NCBI RefSeq assembly: GCF_004349215.1
Contig: NZ_SMKU01000051.1
Coordinates: 1 to 37,568 of the forward strand
Source: Actinomadura rubrisoli
Lineage (GTDB): Bacteria > Actinomycetota > Actinomycetes > Streptosporangiales > Streptosporangiaceae
Direction of reading: 5' to 3'
Length of the DNA: 37,568 nt
The position numbers and the translations under genes are program-made. Positions within the stretch are counted from its first letter, which is position 1. Every line of letters starts with the position of its first letter. Positions 8,016 through 15,937 of the stretch are shown one piece after another. Under the pieces are notes generated by a model. That model ran no database searches, was not told the DNA's origin, and saw nothing but the letters and a program-made list of their open reading frames with translations.

Positions 8016-9170
8016 TCAGGCCGGTGGCTTGGATTTGAGCCCGCTTCCGCAGAGCGGGGCGACGATCTCGTCTCCGGCTTCGGCCGGCCTTTCCGGGAAC
8101 GCCTGGATGGCGGCCCAGCACACCGCGGCTGTCGGTTCGACATGGAGCCCCGCGCGCGCCAGGGCGGAGTGAGCCGCGCGGATGTGCGGCTCGGCGACGG
8201 TGACGATCTCCCCCTGCGTGGCCCGCACGGCGGCCACGATCTGCTCGGCGCGGGCGGGCCGGGCGATCGCGATCCCTTCGGCGATGGTGCCGCCGGCGGC
8301 ACCCGCCTGTGAGACGGCGCGGCCACGGTTGAAGGCGTGCGCGAGGGGCGCGCAGTTCTCCGCCTGCACCGCGACGATTCTCGGCAGCCCGTCGATCAGC
8401 CGCTGATCCAGCAGTTCCCGGCAGCCGAGATAGGCGCCGAGCACGAGGGTTCCGTTCCCGGCCGGAAGCACCAGGGTGCCGGGGAGCCGGCCGTCGAACT
8501 GCTCCCAGAGTTCGAACACATAGGTCTTGGTGCCGTGAAAGAAGAAGGGATTGTAGACGTGGCTGGCGTAGAACACGTCCGGATCGTCGGCGTCCAGGGC
8601 CGCTGCCGCCGCGGTGTCCTCCCGGGTCCCGTCGACCTGGCGAACGGTGGCGCCATACGCCCGCAGTTGCGCCACCTTCCCCGCCGACGTCGTCGCGGGG
8701 ACGTAGACGTCGCAGACGATTCCGGCGCGGGCGGCGTATGCGGCGATCGCGGCGCCCGCGTTCCCGCTGCTGTCGGCGACCATGCGCCGCACACCGAGCC
8801 GCTCGGCCAATGCCGCCACCAGCACCGCCCCACGGTCCTTGAAGGAGCCGGTCGGCATCAGATAGTCCATCTTGAGGAACACACCGCGCTTCGCCGGTGC
8901 GGGCACCAGCGGCGTCCCACCTTCACCCATGGTGATACCGGCCGGTTCGGGAACCGGCAGCGCCTCTGCATACCGCCAAAGGCTCGGCCGCCGCCGGGCG
9001 AGCGCTGAGGCGTTCGCCATCACCGCGGTGAAGCCCTCCAGGTCCAGCACACCGCGGCAGTCGCCGCAGCGCCATCGCAATTCATCCAGGGCATGGGTCC
9101 GGCCGCAGGTGACGCATTTGAGAACCATGCTGTCGAGCGAGGCGCCGGCCAGGACATCGGACGTCGTCAT
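8016..9170 (-). CDS. Threonine synthase-like PLP-dependent enzyme with zinc ribbon
   Basis: The ATG at 9170, after GGAGAAGGAAC, gives 384 residues. An N-terminal zinc ribbon (Cys19/Cys22 in CVTC and Cys35/Cys38 in CGDC) is followed by a fold-type II PLP domain. The Schiff-base Lys111 lies in PTGSFKDRGA, an Asn loop in DSSGNAGAAIAAYAARAG, and the phosphate-binding glycine loop in LPAGNGTLVLG. This architecture is shared by threonine synthases and by paralogues acting as dehydratases or ammonia-lyases. Pairing with RidA, which removes enamine products, and with a YheO/DauR-like regulator argues for a catabolic eliminase rather than threonine biosynthesis. That is an inference, and no homoserine or thr gene is nearby. 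A longer open frame to 9422 exists but has no ribosome site. Confidence 0.87.
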   Translation of the reverse strand: MTTSDVLAGASLDSMVLKCVTCGRTHALDELRWRCGDCRGVLDLEGFTAVMANASALARRRPSLWRYAEALPVPEPAGITMGEGGTPLVPAPAKRGVFLKMDYLMPTGSFKDRGAVLVAALAERLGVRRMVADSSGNAGAAIAAYAARAGIVCDVYVPATTSAGKVAQLRAYGATVRQVDGTREDTAAAAALDADDPDVFYASHVYNPFFFHGTKTYVFELWEQFDGRLPGTLVLPAGNGTLVLGAYLGCRELLDQRLIDGLPRIVAVQAENCAPLAHAFNRGRAVSQAGAAGGTIAEGIAIARPARAEQIVAAVRATQGEIVTVAEPHIRAAHSALARAGLHVEPTAAVCWAAIQAFPERPAEAGDEIVAPLCGSGLKSKPPA

Positions 9171-9227
9171 TGTTCCTTCTCCGCCCTGCTCGCTGCCGCA
9201 TACCGGCGTTCCCGAAGAGTTAGACGT

Positions 9228-9256
9228 AGCATCCAGGTCCTCATACACTCTGTCAA
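9228..9256 (-). promoter_or_regulatory. Candidate sigma70-type promoter for the PLP enzyme/RidA unit
   Basis: On the minus strand a perfect -35 hexamer TTGACA (9256-9251) is followed after 17 bases by GATGCT (9233-9228), which keeps the A at position 2 and T at position 6 of the -10 box. The start codon of the PLP enzyme is about 50 bases further on, leaving room for its ribosome site. The divergent regulator starts at 9319, so it can act on this stretch. Confidence 0.5.
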
Positions 9257-9318
9257 GACACATAGACTGGGTCTCTGGACAACCTGTCTGTATCCGATTC
9301 GGGATCTGTGAGGCGGCG

Positions 9319-9993
9319 ATGGCGGCACCGAGGAAGAACGCGCGCGACGATGGATCCGCCGACCTGCTGCTGGACACGCTGCGGCCGGTGGTCGAAGGGC
9401 TGGTCGCGACCTTCGGGCCCAACTGCGAGATCGTCCTGCACGACTACCGGCGCCCGGACGCGAGCGTCGTCGCGATCGCCGGCACGGTCACCTCGCGACG
9501 GGTCGGCGGCGCGATGAGCGAGATCGGCCTGGACCTGCTCGCTCAAGGCGACACCGCCGAGGACAAGCTGAACTACATCACCCGCACCGCGGACGGACGC
9601 ACCATCAAGTCGTCCACGATCCTCCTACGGGACGACACCGACCACGTTTTCGGTGCGCTCTGCGTGAACCTCGACATCACCGAACTGCGCCTGGCCGTCA
9701 AATCGATGAGGGATCTCATCGGAGAACCGGAACCCGCCGCGATGCCGACGACCCTGTTCTCCGACGACATCCAGGACGTCCTCGTCGCGATAATCGGCCA
9801 GGAGGAGGAGCGTCTGGGACGTCCCCTCGCCCACGACACCCGGCAGGGCCGTCTCGAAGTCATCAAAGCCCTGGACTCCCGCGGAATCTTTCAAATGCCC
9901 CGAGCAGCGAACGTCGTGGCCGAGCACCTGGGCGTATCTCGCGCCACCGTCTACGCCGACCTCAACACCGTCAGAGGCGTCCGGGCGGGCTGA
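9319..9993 (+). CDS. YheO/DauR-type transcriptional regulator (PAS-like domain plus HTH)
   Basis: This 224-residue protein has two parts. Residues 15-125 match the YheO-like PAS domain (VEGLVATFGPNCEIVLHDY at 26-43, and LRDDTDHVFGALCVNLDITEL at about 103-123). Residues 165-222 match the DauR-type helix-turn-helix, including RLEVIKALDSRGIFQMPRA and AEHLGVSRATVYADLN. DauR of Pseudomonas aeruginosa controls D-arginine catabolism, and other relatives neighbour amino-acid-degrading PLP enzymes and RidA. It is divergent from exactly such a pair, with 148 bases between the start codons, so it most likely regulates them in response to an amino acid. The ATG at 9319 follows GAGG at suitable distance. 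In-frame upstream starts extend into the neighbouring gene and are unlikely. Confidence 0.87.
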   Translation: MAAPRKNARDDGSADLLLDTLRPVVEGLVATFGPNCEIVLHDYRRPDASVVAIAGTVTSRRVGGAMSEIGLDLLAQGDTAEDKLNYITRTADGRTIKSSTILLRDDTDHVFGALCVNLDITELRLAVKSMRDLIGEPEPAAMPTTLFSDDIQDVLVAIIGQEEERLGRPLAHDTRQGRLEVIKALDSRGIFQMPRAANVVAEHLGVSRATVYADLNTVRGVRAG

Positions 9994-10015
9994 GCGCACC
10001 GGGCCGTACGATGCG

Positions 10016-10049
10016 GCAGGCCCGCACGACGGGAGACGTGCGGGCCTGC
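10016..10049. terminator. Bidirectional hairpin terminator
   Basis: A perfect 13-bp inverted repeat, GCAGGCCCGCACG and its complement, encloses an 8-base loop. It lies between two convergent genes, the regulator ending at 9993 and the Pro-rich peptide gene ending at 10058. There is no U-tract, which is usual for actinobacterial hairpin terminators. Confidence 0.85.
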
Positions 10050-10057
10050 GGTCACGG

Positions 10058-10282
10058 TCAGCCGGTGTAGTTCGGCACCTTGGGGATGGGGTTGCCGGGG
10101 GGCTTGGCGATCGGCGGCTTGCCGGGCTTTGACGGCTTGCCGCCGGGTCGGCTCGGCTTCGGCTGGCCGGGCGAGGTGGGAGGAGGCTTGGGCGTGGCGG
10201 TGGCGGCCTCGGCGGTGGCCAGGCCGGTGCCGGCCAGGCCGACGCCCAGGGCGACGGCTGCGATAAGGGATTTCAGGCGCAT
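10058..10282 (-). CDS. Small secreted Pro/Lys/Gly-rich protein
   Basis: This 74-residue protein has a clear signal peptide: MRLK, a hydrophobic stretch, then a cleavage-like site in TAEAATA near residue 27. The mature peptide of about 47 residues consists mostly of Pro, Lys, Gly and Ser (KPPP, GKPSKPGKPP and similar) and ends PNYTG. It is basic and probably unfolded. A ribosome site GGAAGGAAC precedes the ATG. It lies 22 bases after the L,D-transpeptidase gene on the same strand, suggesting co-expression and a place in or on the cell wall. I do not recognise a family. The function is unknown. Confidence 0.75.
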   Translation of the reverse strand: MRLKSLIAAVALGVGLAGTGLATAEAATATPKPPPTSPGQPKPSRPGGKPSKPGKPPIAKPPGNPIPKVPNYTG

Positions 10283-10304
10283 TGATGTTCCTTCCGGTGG
10301 TGTT

Positions 10305-11054
10305 TCATTCCTTGACGACGACAGGGGTGCCGATCGCCAGGTTCTTGGCCATCCAGGTGATGTCGTCGTTGCCGACCCGCACGCAGCCGTGGCTGACCTT
10401 GCTGCCCAGCGCCGACGCCTTGTTCGTGCCGTGCACGGCGAGTTGCCCGGGGCCGCCGGCGAACGTCTTGAGCGTCGGCGAGAAACCGCTCAACCCGAAG
10501 GCGTACGCGCCGTAGTCGCCGTTGGGGTTCGGCGGTTTGACCAGCTCGGTGAAGTAGAAGCGGCCGGCCGGGGTAGGGGTGCCGCCCTCGCCGGTGGCGA
10601 CCTTGCCGGTGCGCAGGACCTTGTCGCCGTCGAAGACGGTGAACGTGAACGCCTTCGGGTCGATCTCCACCCGGCGGGTCGTCGACGACAGCCTGACATC
10701 GGACGCCTTGACCCAGCCGGTGCTGCCGTTGGGTCGGATCGGCAGCAGCACCTTGAGCCAGTCGCCGTCCTTGGCGTCGACGAGGAGGACCCGGGTGGCG
10801 CCCATCTCGTTGGGGCTGGACAGCGTCCTCCAGGCCGCGCCGTCGCCCTTCTGTTTGTGCACGGCGATCTGGCGGCCGCGCACTGTCGCTATCTCCGCGC
10901 CGCCCTGCCGCTGTGGCTCGGCGGCGGCCGCCGGGTGGTCCGCGCCGGGCGGGCCGTCCCCCGATCCGCCTCCGCTCGACGAGCCGCAGCCGGCCGGCCC
11001 GGCGATCAGGCCGGCGGCGAGCAGGGCGCCGGTGTGAATCTTGACGTGGCGCAT
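10305..11054 (-). CDS. L,D-transpeptidase (YkuD domain), lipoprotein-like
   Basis: This 249-residue exported protein should form 3-3 cross-links in peptidoglycan or attach proteins to it. The N-terminus has a hydrophobic segment ending in PAGC (Cys23), a lipobox-like site with an unusual Pro at -3, then a Ser/Gly/Pro tether. Residues 55-122 look SH3-like (GDWLKVLLPI and STGWVKASDV). The YkuD domain fills residues 127-249, with His208 in AVHGTNK and the catalytic signature SHGCVRVGN (Ser221, His222, Gly223, Cys224). The gene is divergent from the OmpR-type response regulator with 93 bases between them, containing four 11-bp-phased direct repeats. Regulation by that two-component system is a reasonable inference. 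Confidence 0.93.
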   Translation of the reverse strand: MRHVKIHTGALLAAGLIAGPAGCGSSSGGGSGDGPPGADHPAAAAEPQRQGGAEIATVRGRQIAVHKQKGDGAAWRTLSSPNEMGATRVLLVDAKDGDWLKVLLPIRPNGSTGWVKASDVRLSSTTRRVEIDPKAFTFTVFDGDKVLRTGKVATGEGGTPTPAGRFYFTELVKPPNPNGDYGAYAFGLSGFSPTLKTFAGGPGQLAVHGTNKASALGSKVSHGCVRVGNDDITWMAKNLAIGTPVVVKE

Positions 11055-11078
11055 GTCGCGAGATGCTGGCCGAGGAGT

Positions 11079-11116
11079 GTGAAGAACCTGTAAGGCCGAT
11101 GTGATGATCCCGTGGT
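11079..11116. promoter_or_regulatory. Four 11-bp-phased GTnAn repeats: candidate OmpR-family binding site
   Basis: GTGAA (11079), GTAAG (11090), GTGAT (11101) and GTGGT (11112) start exactly 11 bases apart, each followed by a six-base spacer. OmpR/PhoP/AfsQ1/MtrA-type regulators bind head-to-tail repeats with this period. The array lies between the L,D-transpeptidase and the response regulator genes. It ends near the expected -35 of the latter, whose -10 may be TACGCT at 11134-11139, eight bases before the ATG. Confidence 0.6.
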
Positions 11117-11147
11117 GCCGGTCACGCGTCGCCTACGCTCGGGGACT

Positions 11148-11837
11148 ATGTGCGCAAATGTCCTGGTTGCTGAGGATGACGCCAAACAGGCGGAGCTGCT
11201 GCGGCGCTATCTCCGGCGCGAAGGGCACTCCGTGGTCGTCGTCCACGACGGGCGGGCCGCGATGGACGAGGCTCTCGCGCGCCGCCCCGACCTCGTCCTG
11301 CTCGATGTGATGATGCCGGGCGTCGACGGCCTCGAAGTGTGCCGCGGGCTGCGCGCCGAGTCCGACGTGCCGGTGCTGATGCTGACCGCCCGCTCGACAG
11401 AGGACGACCTGCTGCTCGGCCTCGACCTCGGCGCCGACGACTACGTCACCAAGCCGTACAGCCCGCGCGAGCTGATGGCCCGGGTGCGCACGCTGCTGCG
11501 GCGGGCCGGGCAGGGAAGCGGCGAGCGGGTGTACCGGGTCGGCGGCATCACGGTGGACCCCGAGCGGCACACGGTGCTCGCGGACGGGCGCGAGGTCGAG
11601 TGCACGCCCGCGGAGTTCCGCATCCTGGAGGCACTGGCCGCGCGGCCGGAGCGGGTCTTCACCCGGGCGCAGCTCCTGGAGCACCTGCACGGCTTCGACC
11701 GCTTCATCACCGAGCGCACGGTCGACGTGCACGTGAAGAACCTGCGCAAGAAGATCGAACCGCAGCCCCGCCGCCCCGTCCGGCTGCGCACGGTGTACGG
11801 CGTCGGGTACAAGCTGGTCGGCGACCATGCGCCATAG
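11148..11837 (+). CDS. OmpR-family response regulator
   Basis: The start at 11148 gives 229 residues. A longer frame from 11112 would only add residues without family character. The receiver domain (1-118) shows the acidic pair Asp10/Asp11, the phospho-acceptor Asp53 in LLDVMMPG, Thr80 and Lys102 in VTKPYSP. The winged-helix DNA-binding domain (about 130-228) has ECTPAEFRILEALA and the recognition region FITERTVDVHVKNLRKKI. It overlaps the sensor kinase gene by 11 bases, so the two form a pair. The upstream phased repeats are a likely binding site, giving autoregulation and control of the divergent L,D-transpeptidase. No Shine-Dalgarno of good quality is present, and the spacing to TACGCT suggests a leaderless or nearly leaderless mRNA. 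Confidence 0.94.
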   Translation: MCANVLVAEDDAKQAELLRRYLRREGHSVVVVHDGRAAMDEALARRPDLVLLDVMMPGVDGLEVCRGLRAESDVPVLMLTARSTEDDLLLGLDLGADDYVTKPYSPRELMARVRTLLRRAGQGSGERVYRVGGITVDPERHTVLADGREVECTPAEFRILEALAARPERVFTRAQLLEHLHGFDRFITERTVDVHVKNLRKKIEPQPRRPVRLRTVYGVGYKLVGDHAP

Positions 11838-13878
11838 CCTGCTCGTACGACTGGTCGCCAGCTCGGTGCTGATCGCGGTGTGCTCGATCGTGGCGACCGC
11901 GTGGCTGGCGGCGCGCAGCACGTCCGGCGAGATCCGGCATCAGCAGGGCCGGACGCTCGCCCGCGACGCCCGCATCAACGACGCGCTGCTCGGCTACGCG
12001 GCGAGCCACCCGCGGTGGGACGGCGCCGAGGAGACCGTGCACGGGCTGGCCCGGCAGAGCGGCCAGCGGGTCGCGCTGGCGACCGAGGGCGGCACCCGGA
12101 TCGCGGACTCGGCGGCCGGTCGGCCGCCGCTGCCGGCGCGCGCCTCGGCCGTCGTCGACCCGCTCGCCGTGGACGTCTCGCTGGCACCCGGCGCGGCCAC
12201 CGACCGGATCGACGCGCGCGCGGTCGGGCCGTTCCGGCTGCCCGAGCCCGAGCGGGTACGGCTGCGCGAGCAGGTCGACGCGCAGGCGGCCTGCCTGCGC
12301 CACGAACGCCAGCGCGCCACGGTCGCCATCGGACCCGGCGGCCGCCCGTACCTCCGCCGCGAGGGCGGTCCGGCCACCACGGCACCGAGCACGGACCGCC
12401 CGCCCCCGCCCGTCGGCGCGCCGTCCGGACACGGCCCTTCCACACCGCGAGCGGCGCTCGCCGGGCCGCCCGGCGTGGCGCTCGTGCGAACGTCCGGAGG
12501 CGAAGAGGTACGGCTCGCCGACGGTGCGGGGGTCCGATCGGTCGCGGCCGCGACGACGCCGAACCCCGCTCCGTCGACCGAGCCGGCGGGAAAGCCGAAG
12601 CAGCCGGGGACCGCGCCCGGCAGGCCGCCCGGCGATCGGCCGGAGGACCGCCCCGCGGTGACGCCGGAGCGCACGGTGCGTTCCGCGCCGTCGAGCCCCG
12701 GCTCGCCGCCGTGCTCACCGGACGCGCCCGGGCCGACCACCACCGAGAAGCGCGCGCTCAACCAGCTCGCCGCCCTGGTCCGGCAGTGCCACGGAAGCCG
12801 GGTCGACGTGTGGCTGGACGAGACCGGCAAGCCGGCCGCTCCGGCGTCGGCCGCCGAGTGCCTGGCCACCGCGCGCCGCGCCCAGTTGAAGCCGTACGTC
12901 GCGCCGGCCACGCTGCTCTACATCGGCTCGCCGGAGGACCGTACGCCGGCCATCGACCCGTACGGCATCGCGGGGGTCACCGCGGTGATCCTCGCCCTGG
13001 CGGCCGGGGTCAGCGTGCTCGTCGCCACCCGGCTGATGCGGCCGGTGCGGGCGGTGACCGCGGCGGCCCGGCGGATGCGGGCCGGCGACGGCTCGGCACG
13101 GGTCATGGTGCGCGCCAAGGGCGAGGTCGGCGAGCTGGGCGCCGCGTTCAACGAGATGTCCGAGCACCTGGACCGCATGGAGCGGCAGCGCAAGGCGATG
13201 GTCAGCGACGTGTCGCACGAGCTGCGCACGCCGCTGAGCAACATCCGCGGCTGGCTGGAGGCCGCCCAGGACGGCGTGGCCGAGCTGGACCCGGCGCTGA
13301 CCGCTTCGCTGGTCGAGGAGGCCATGTTGCTGCAGCACATCGTGGACGACCTGCAGCAGCTCGCGCTCGCCGACGTGGGCAGGCTGCGGCTGCACCCCGA
13401 GCCGGTCGACGTGGCCGACCTGGTCGAGCAGATCGCGACCGTCTACCGCGCCGCGGCCGAGGCCGCCGGGACGGTCCTGACCGTCGAGGTGACCGGTCGT
13501 CCGTCCTTGGACGCCGATCCGGTACGGCTGCGGCAGGCGGTCGGCAACCTCCTCGCCAACGCGGTCCGCTACACGCCGGCCGGCGGACGGGTGAGCCTGC
13601 GCGCGTACACCGACGGCGAGGACGTGCTGATCGAGGTGTCCGACACCGGGCCGGGCATCGCGCCCGAACACCTGCCGTACGTCTTCGACCGGTTCTGGCG
13701 CGCCGAGAAGTCGCGCAGCCGGCAAACCGGCGGCAGCGGACTGGGCCTGGCCATCGTGCGCCAGCTCGCCGAGGCGCACGGCGGGTCCGCGGCGGTGCGC
13801 GGTGAGCCGGGCCAGGGCGCGACGTTCGTCCTGCGGCTGCCCCACTCGCCGGACCACGGCGAAAAGCCATCGCCGTAA
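11827..13878 (+). CDS. Sensor histidine kinase with long Pro-rich extracytoplasmic region
   Basis: This 683-residue membrane kinase pairs with the response regulator it overlaps. Membrane segment 1 is at about 7-29 and segment 2 at 380-401. Then come a HAMP domain (402-452), the HisKA box VSDVSHELRTPLSN with phospho-acceptor His464, and a HATPase domain with N-box NLLANAV (Asn578), DTGPG (606-610), YVFDRFWRA and GGSGLGLAIV. The extracytoplasmic part spans about 350 residues, much longer than usual. Residues 180-305 are strongly Pro/Gly/Thr/Ser/Ala-rich and probably disordered, flanked by more ordered parts. Four Cys (157, 296, 321, 345) lie outside the membrane and could form disulfides. The neighbouring L,D-transpeptidase suggests envelope sensing, which is an inference. 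The gene converges on the serine hydrolase gene. Confidence 0.93.
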   Translation: MRHSLLVRLVASSVLIAVCSIVATAWLAARSTSGEIRHQQGRTLARDARINDALLGYAASHPRWDGAEETVHGLARQSGQRVALATEGGTRIADSAAGRPPLPARASAVVDPLAVDVSLAPGAATDRIDARAVGPFRLPEPERVRLREQVDAQAACLRHERQRATVAIGPGGRPYLRREGGPATTAPSTDRPPPPVGAPSGHGPSTPRAALAGPPGVALVRTSGGEEVRLADGAGVRSVAAATTPNPAPSTEPAGKPKQPGTAPGRPPGDRPEDRPAVTPERTVRSAPSSPGSPPCSPDAPGPTTTEKRALNQLAALVRQCHGSRVDVWLDETGKPAAPASAAECLATARRAQLKPYVAPATLLYIGSPEDRTPAIDPYGIAGVTAVILALAAGVSVLVATRLMRPVRAVTAAARRMRAGDGSARVMVRAKGEVGELGAAFNEMSEHLDRMERQRKAMVSDVSHELRTPLSNIRGWLEAAQDGVAELDPALTASLVEEAMLLQHIVDDLQQLALADVGRLRLHPEPVDVADLVEQIATVYRAAAEAAGTVLTVEVTGRPSLDADPVRLRQAVGNLLANAVRYTPAGGRVSLRAYTDGEDVLIEVSDTGPGIAPEHLPYVFDRFWRAEKSRSRQTGGSGLGLAIVRQLAEAHGGSAAVRGEPGQGATFVLRLPHSPDHGEKPSP

Positions 13879-13993
13879 AACCAGCGCTCCACGAACGCCA
13901 CTCGGCCAAGGCGGCGTCGCTCACCGAGCCGTAGCATGATCGGCACGTGGGTCTTCTACCACTGGGCGGGTCGGGGGGCGTCGTGGCCGGGGT

Positions 13994-15088
13994 TCAGCAG
14001 AAGGCGGCGTTGAGGAAGGTCATGATGGCGGGGGAGGGATCGTCTGGCTTGTTGCGGTTGATCGACAGTGCGACCTGGCGGCGGGTGTCGGTGGAGGTGA
14101 AGGCGACGGTGAGATAGCCGGGTATGCCGCCGCCGTGCCCGTGGATCCGGATGCCGCAGCCCAGTGTGGTGGTCTCGACGCCCAATCCGCCGGTCTCGGC
14201 GGTCATCTGGGCGAGGAGGTCGGGACGGACGAGGCGGCCGCCGAGCAGCGCGGCGAAGAAGCGGTTCAGATCGGCGGTGGTCGAGACGATCTCCCCGGCG
14301 GAGGCCGCCATGGTGGGGTTGAGGAGGGTCATGTCATAGACGACGTCGCGGCCGTCGCGGCGGACGGTCGCGTAGCCGTCGGCGTGCGGCGAGGGCAGCC
14401 GGGGGTCGGCGCCGGGCAGCACGGTGCCGTGCAGGTGAAGCGGTGTGAGGACGCGGCGGGTGATCTCGGTGCGGAACGAGTGGCCGGTGGCCTTCCCGAT
14501 GATCAGCCCGAGCAGGATGTAGTCGTTGTTGGAGTAGGCGTAGTGCGTGCCGGGGGGATACGGGGCGCGGGGCAGCCGGTTGGACAGCCGGGCCAGTTCG
14601 GTGAGTCTCCACGTGCGCCAGCGGTCGCGCGGCAGGCCCTGGTCGTCGATCAGCGCGTCGGTGGGGTCGGGCAGGCCGCTGGTGTGGTTCAGCAGATGGC
14701 GGACGGTGATGTCGGCGGCGCCGCCTTTCACCAGGCCGGGCAGCCAATGTTCGACGGGGTCGTCCAATCCGATGCGGCCCTCGGCGACGAGCTGGAGGAC
14801 CACGGTGGCGGTGAAGGTCTTGGTCACGCTGCCGGCGCGGAACCGGCCGTCGCGCGGGGGCGGGGCCGGACGGTCGACGCGCGCACGGCCACTGGTGGCG
14901 CGCCACACCCCGCCGTCCCGTCTGACCTCGACGGTCGCACCGGCTTGCCCGGTGGCGACGATCGCGTCGAGAGCGGATCGCAGTGCCTTGTCGTGAGTTG
15001 GCGGCGCGGCCTTGGCCGGACCGGTGATCGACAGCACGGCGACGGCCGCGCACACGCCGCCGGTGAGGCGGACACCCAGGGAGATCAT
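13994..15088 (-). CDS. Secreted serine hydrolase, beta-lactamase class C / D-Ala-D-Ala carboxypeptidase fold
   Basis: This 364-residue protein starts with a signal peptide cleaved near AKA-AP (about residue 27). All three motifs of the penicillin-binding/class C fold are present: SVTK (Ser87, Lys90), YSN (Tyr185-Asn187) and HGG at 318-320 in IHGHGGGIPGY. The stretch TVRHLLNHTSGLPD is typical of the D-aminopeptidase/carboxypeptidase/esterase subgroup. Acting outside the cell, it may trim peptidoglycan peptides or hydrolyse D-amino-acid amides or esters. Family members vary too much to choose. Its 3' end converges on the sensor kinase. The promoter region holds two direct repeats 11 bases apart, just upstream of a possible -35. 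Confidence 0.9.
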   Translation of the reverse strand: MISLGVRLTGGVCAAVAVLSITGPAKAAPPTHDKALRSALDAIVATGQAGATVEVRRDGGVWRATSGRARVDRPAPPPRDGRFRAGSVTKTFTATVVLQLVAEGRIGLDDPVEHWLPGLVKGGAADITVRHLLNHTSGLPDPTDALIDDQGLPRDRWRTWRLTELARLSNRLPRAPYPPGTHYAYSNNDYILLGLIIGKATGHSFRTEITRRVLTPLHLHGTVLPGADPRLPSPHADGYATVRRDGRDVVYDMTLLNPTMAASAGEIVSTTADLNRFFAALLGGRLVRPDLLAQMTAETGGLGVETTTLGCGIRIHGHGGGIPGYLTVAFTSTDTRRQVALSINRNKPDDPSPAIMTFLNAAFC

Positions 15089-15133
15089 GACGACGAGCCT
15101 GGCAGCACCGGCAGGCGGCGATCATCAGGGTTC

Positions 15134-15152
15134 GCCCCTGAGCCGCCCCTGA
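15134..15152. promoter_or_regulatory. Two 8-bp direct repeats at 11-bp spacing upstream of the serine hydrolase
   Basis: GCCCCTGA occurs at 15134-15141 and again at 15145-15152, read on the minus strand as TCAGGGGC repeated one helical turn apart. The site is about 45-65 bases before the serine hydrolase start. A possible -10 (CAGGCT, minus strand 15101-15096) lies seven bases before that ATG, so the repeats are placed where an activator would bind. The half-site differs from the array at 11079. Confidence 0.35.
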
Positions 15153-15268
15153 TTCACGCACCCACGAGAACCGGCTTCTGGATTACACGCCGGGCCGAGA
15201 AGCCGACAGTCCGGAGGGTCATGAAGCGGGCTGGTTGTCGCGTTGGCCGGGGTGGAGGTGGGCTCCTC

Positions 15269-15274
15269 TACAGT
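15269..15274 (+). promoter_or_regulatory. -10 box TACAGT, leaderless-type start for the RibD-like reductase
   Basis: TACAGT is followed by exactly six bases and then the GTG at 15281, so transcription should begin at or next to the start codon. No Shine-Dalgarno sequence is present. This decides the start over the alternative ATG at 15296. Confidence 0.5.
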
Positions 15275-15280
15275 GCTCGG

Positions 15281-15937
15281 GTGGATGTGAGTGCGATGCT
15301 TGAGGGGTATGCGTATCCGGAGACGGCGCCGTGGTTGCGGGCGAACATGATTGCGACGCTGGACGGGGGGATCCAGTACCGGGGGAGTACGAGCGCTCTC
15401 GGTTACTCGGGTGACTGGGCCTTGATGCAGCATCTCAGGACGTTGGCCGACGTTGTGATCATGGGGGCCACGACCGTCCGGGAGTATGGGTCGTATCCGC
15501 CCGGCGCGCCGAAGCTGGCGATTGTGTCGCGGAGCCTGCGGCTCGATTTCGAGGGGCCGCTTTTCGTTGAGGCGCCCACACCGCCGATCGTGGTTACTTG
15601 TGGCGCGGCTCCGGTCGAGCGGCTGCGCGAGGCGGAGAGGCGTGCTGAGGTCATGGTTTGCGGTGCCGATTCCGCGGACATGGGCGAGGCTTTGCAGCGG
15701 CTGGCGGAGCAGGGGTATGCGCGCCAGCTCTGCGAGGGCGGGCCGGTCGTGCTCGCTGAGGTCGCCGCTGCGGGGTGGTTGCATGAACTGTGTTTGACGT
15801 TGAGTCCGTCCATCACCGCCGGCGACGCCGCGCGCATCTTGGACGGTCCGGTTATCGATATGCAGAGCATGGAGCTTTGCCACGCGGTTCAGGATGGAAA
15901 CTACCTGTTCCTGCGTTACCGCATGGCGCAGACCTAG
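15281..15937 (+). CDS. RibD C-terminal / dihydrofolate reductase-fold pyrimidine reductase family protein
   Basis: With the GTG at 15281 the protein has 218 residues. The fold signature is WLRANMIATLDGGI near residue 23, then ALMQHLRTLADVVIMGATTVREYG, and a GG-containing NADPH loop in QLCEGGPVVLAEVAAAGW, followed by ELCLTLSPSITAG. This matches RibD C-terminal-type reductases, which reduce pyrimidine or pterin-like substrates with NADPH. The gene converges on a FolP2-type dihydropteroate synthase homologue with their stop codons overlapping by four bases, so a pterin-related role is possible. Codon use is less GC-rich at third positions than in most of the window (frequent TTG, GTT, CTT, GGG). 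Confidence 0.85.
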   Translation: MDVSAMLEGYAYPETAPWLRANMIATLDGGIQYRGSTSALGYSGDWALMQHLRTLADVVIMGATTVREYGSYPPGAPKLAIVSRSLRLDFEGPLFVEAPTPPIVVTCGAAPVERLREAERRAEVMVCGADSADMGEALQRLAEQGYARQLCEGGPVVLAEVAAAGWLHELCLTLSPSITAGDAARILDGPVIDMQSMELCHAVQDGNYLFLRYRMAQT

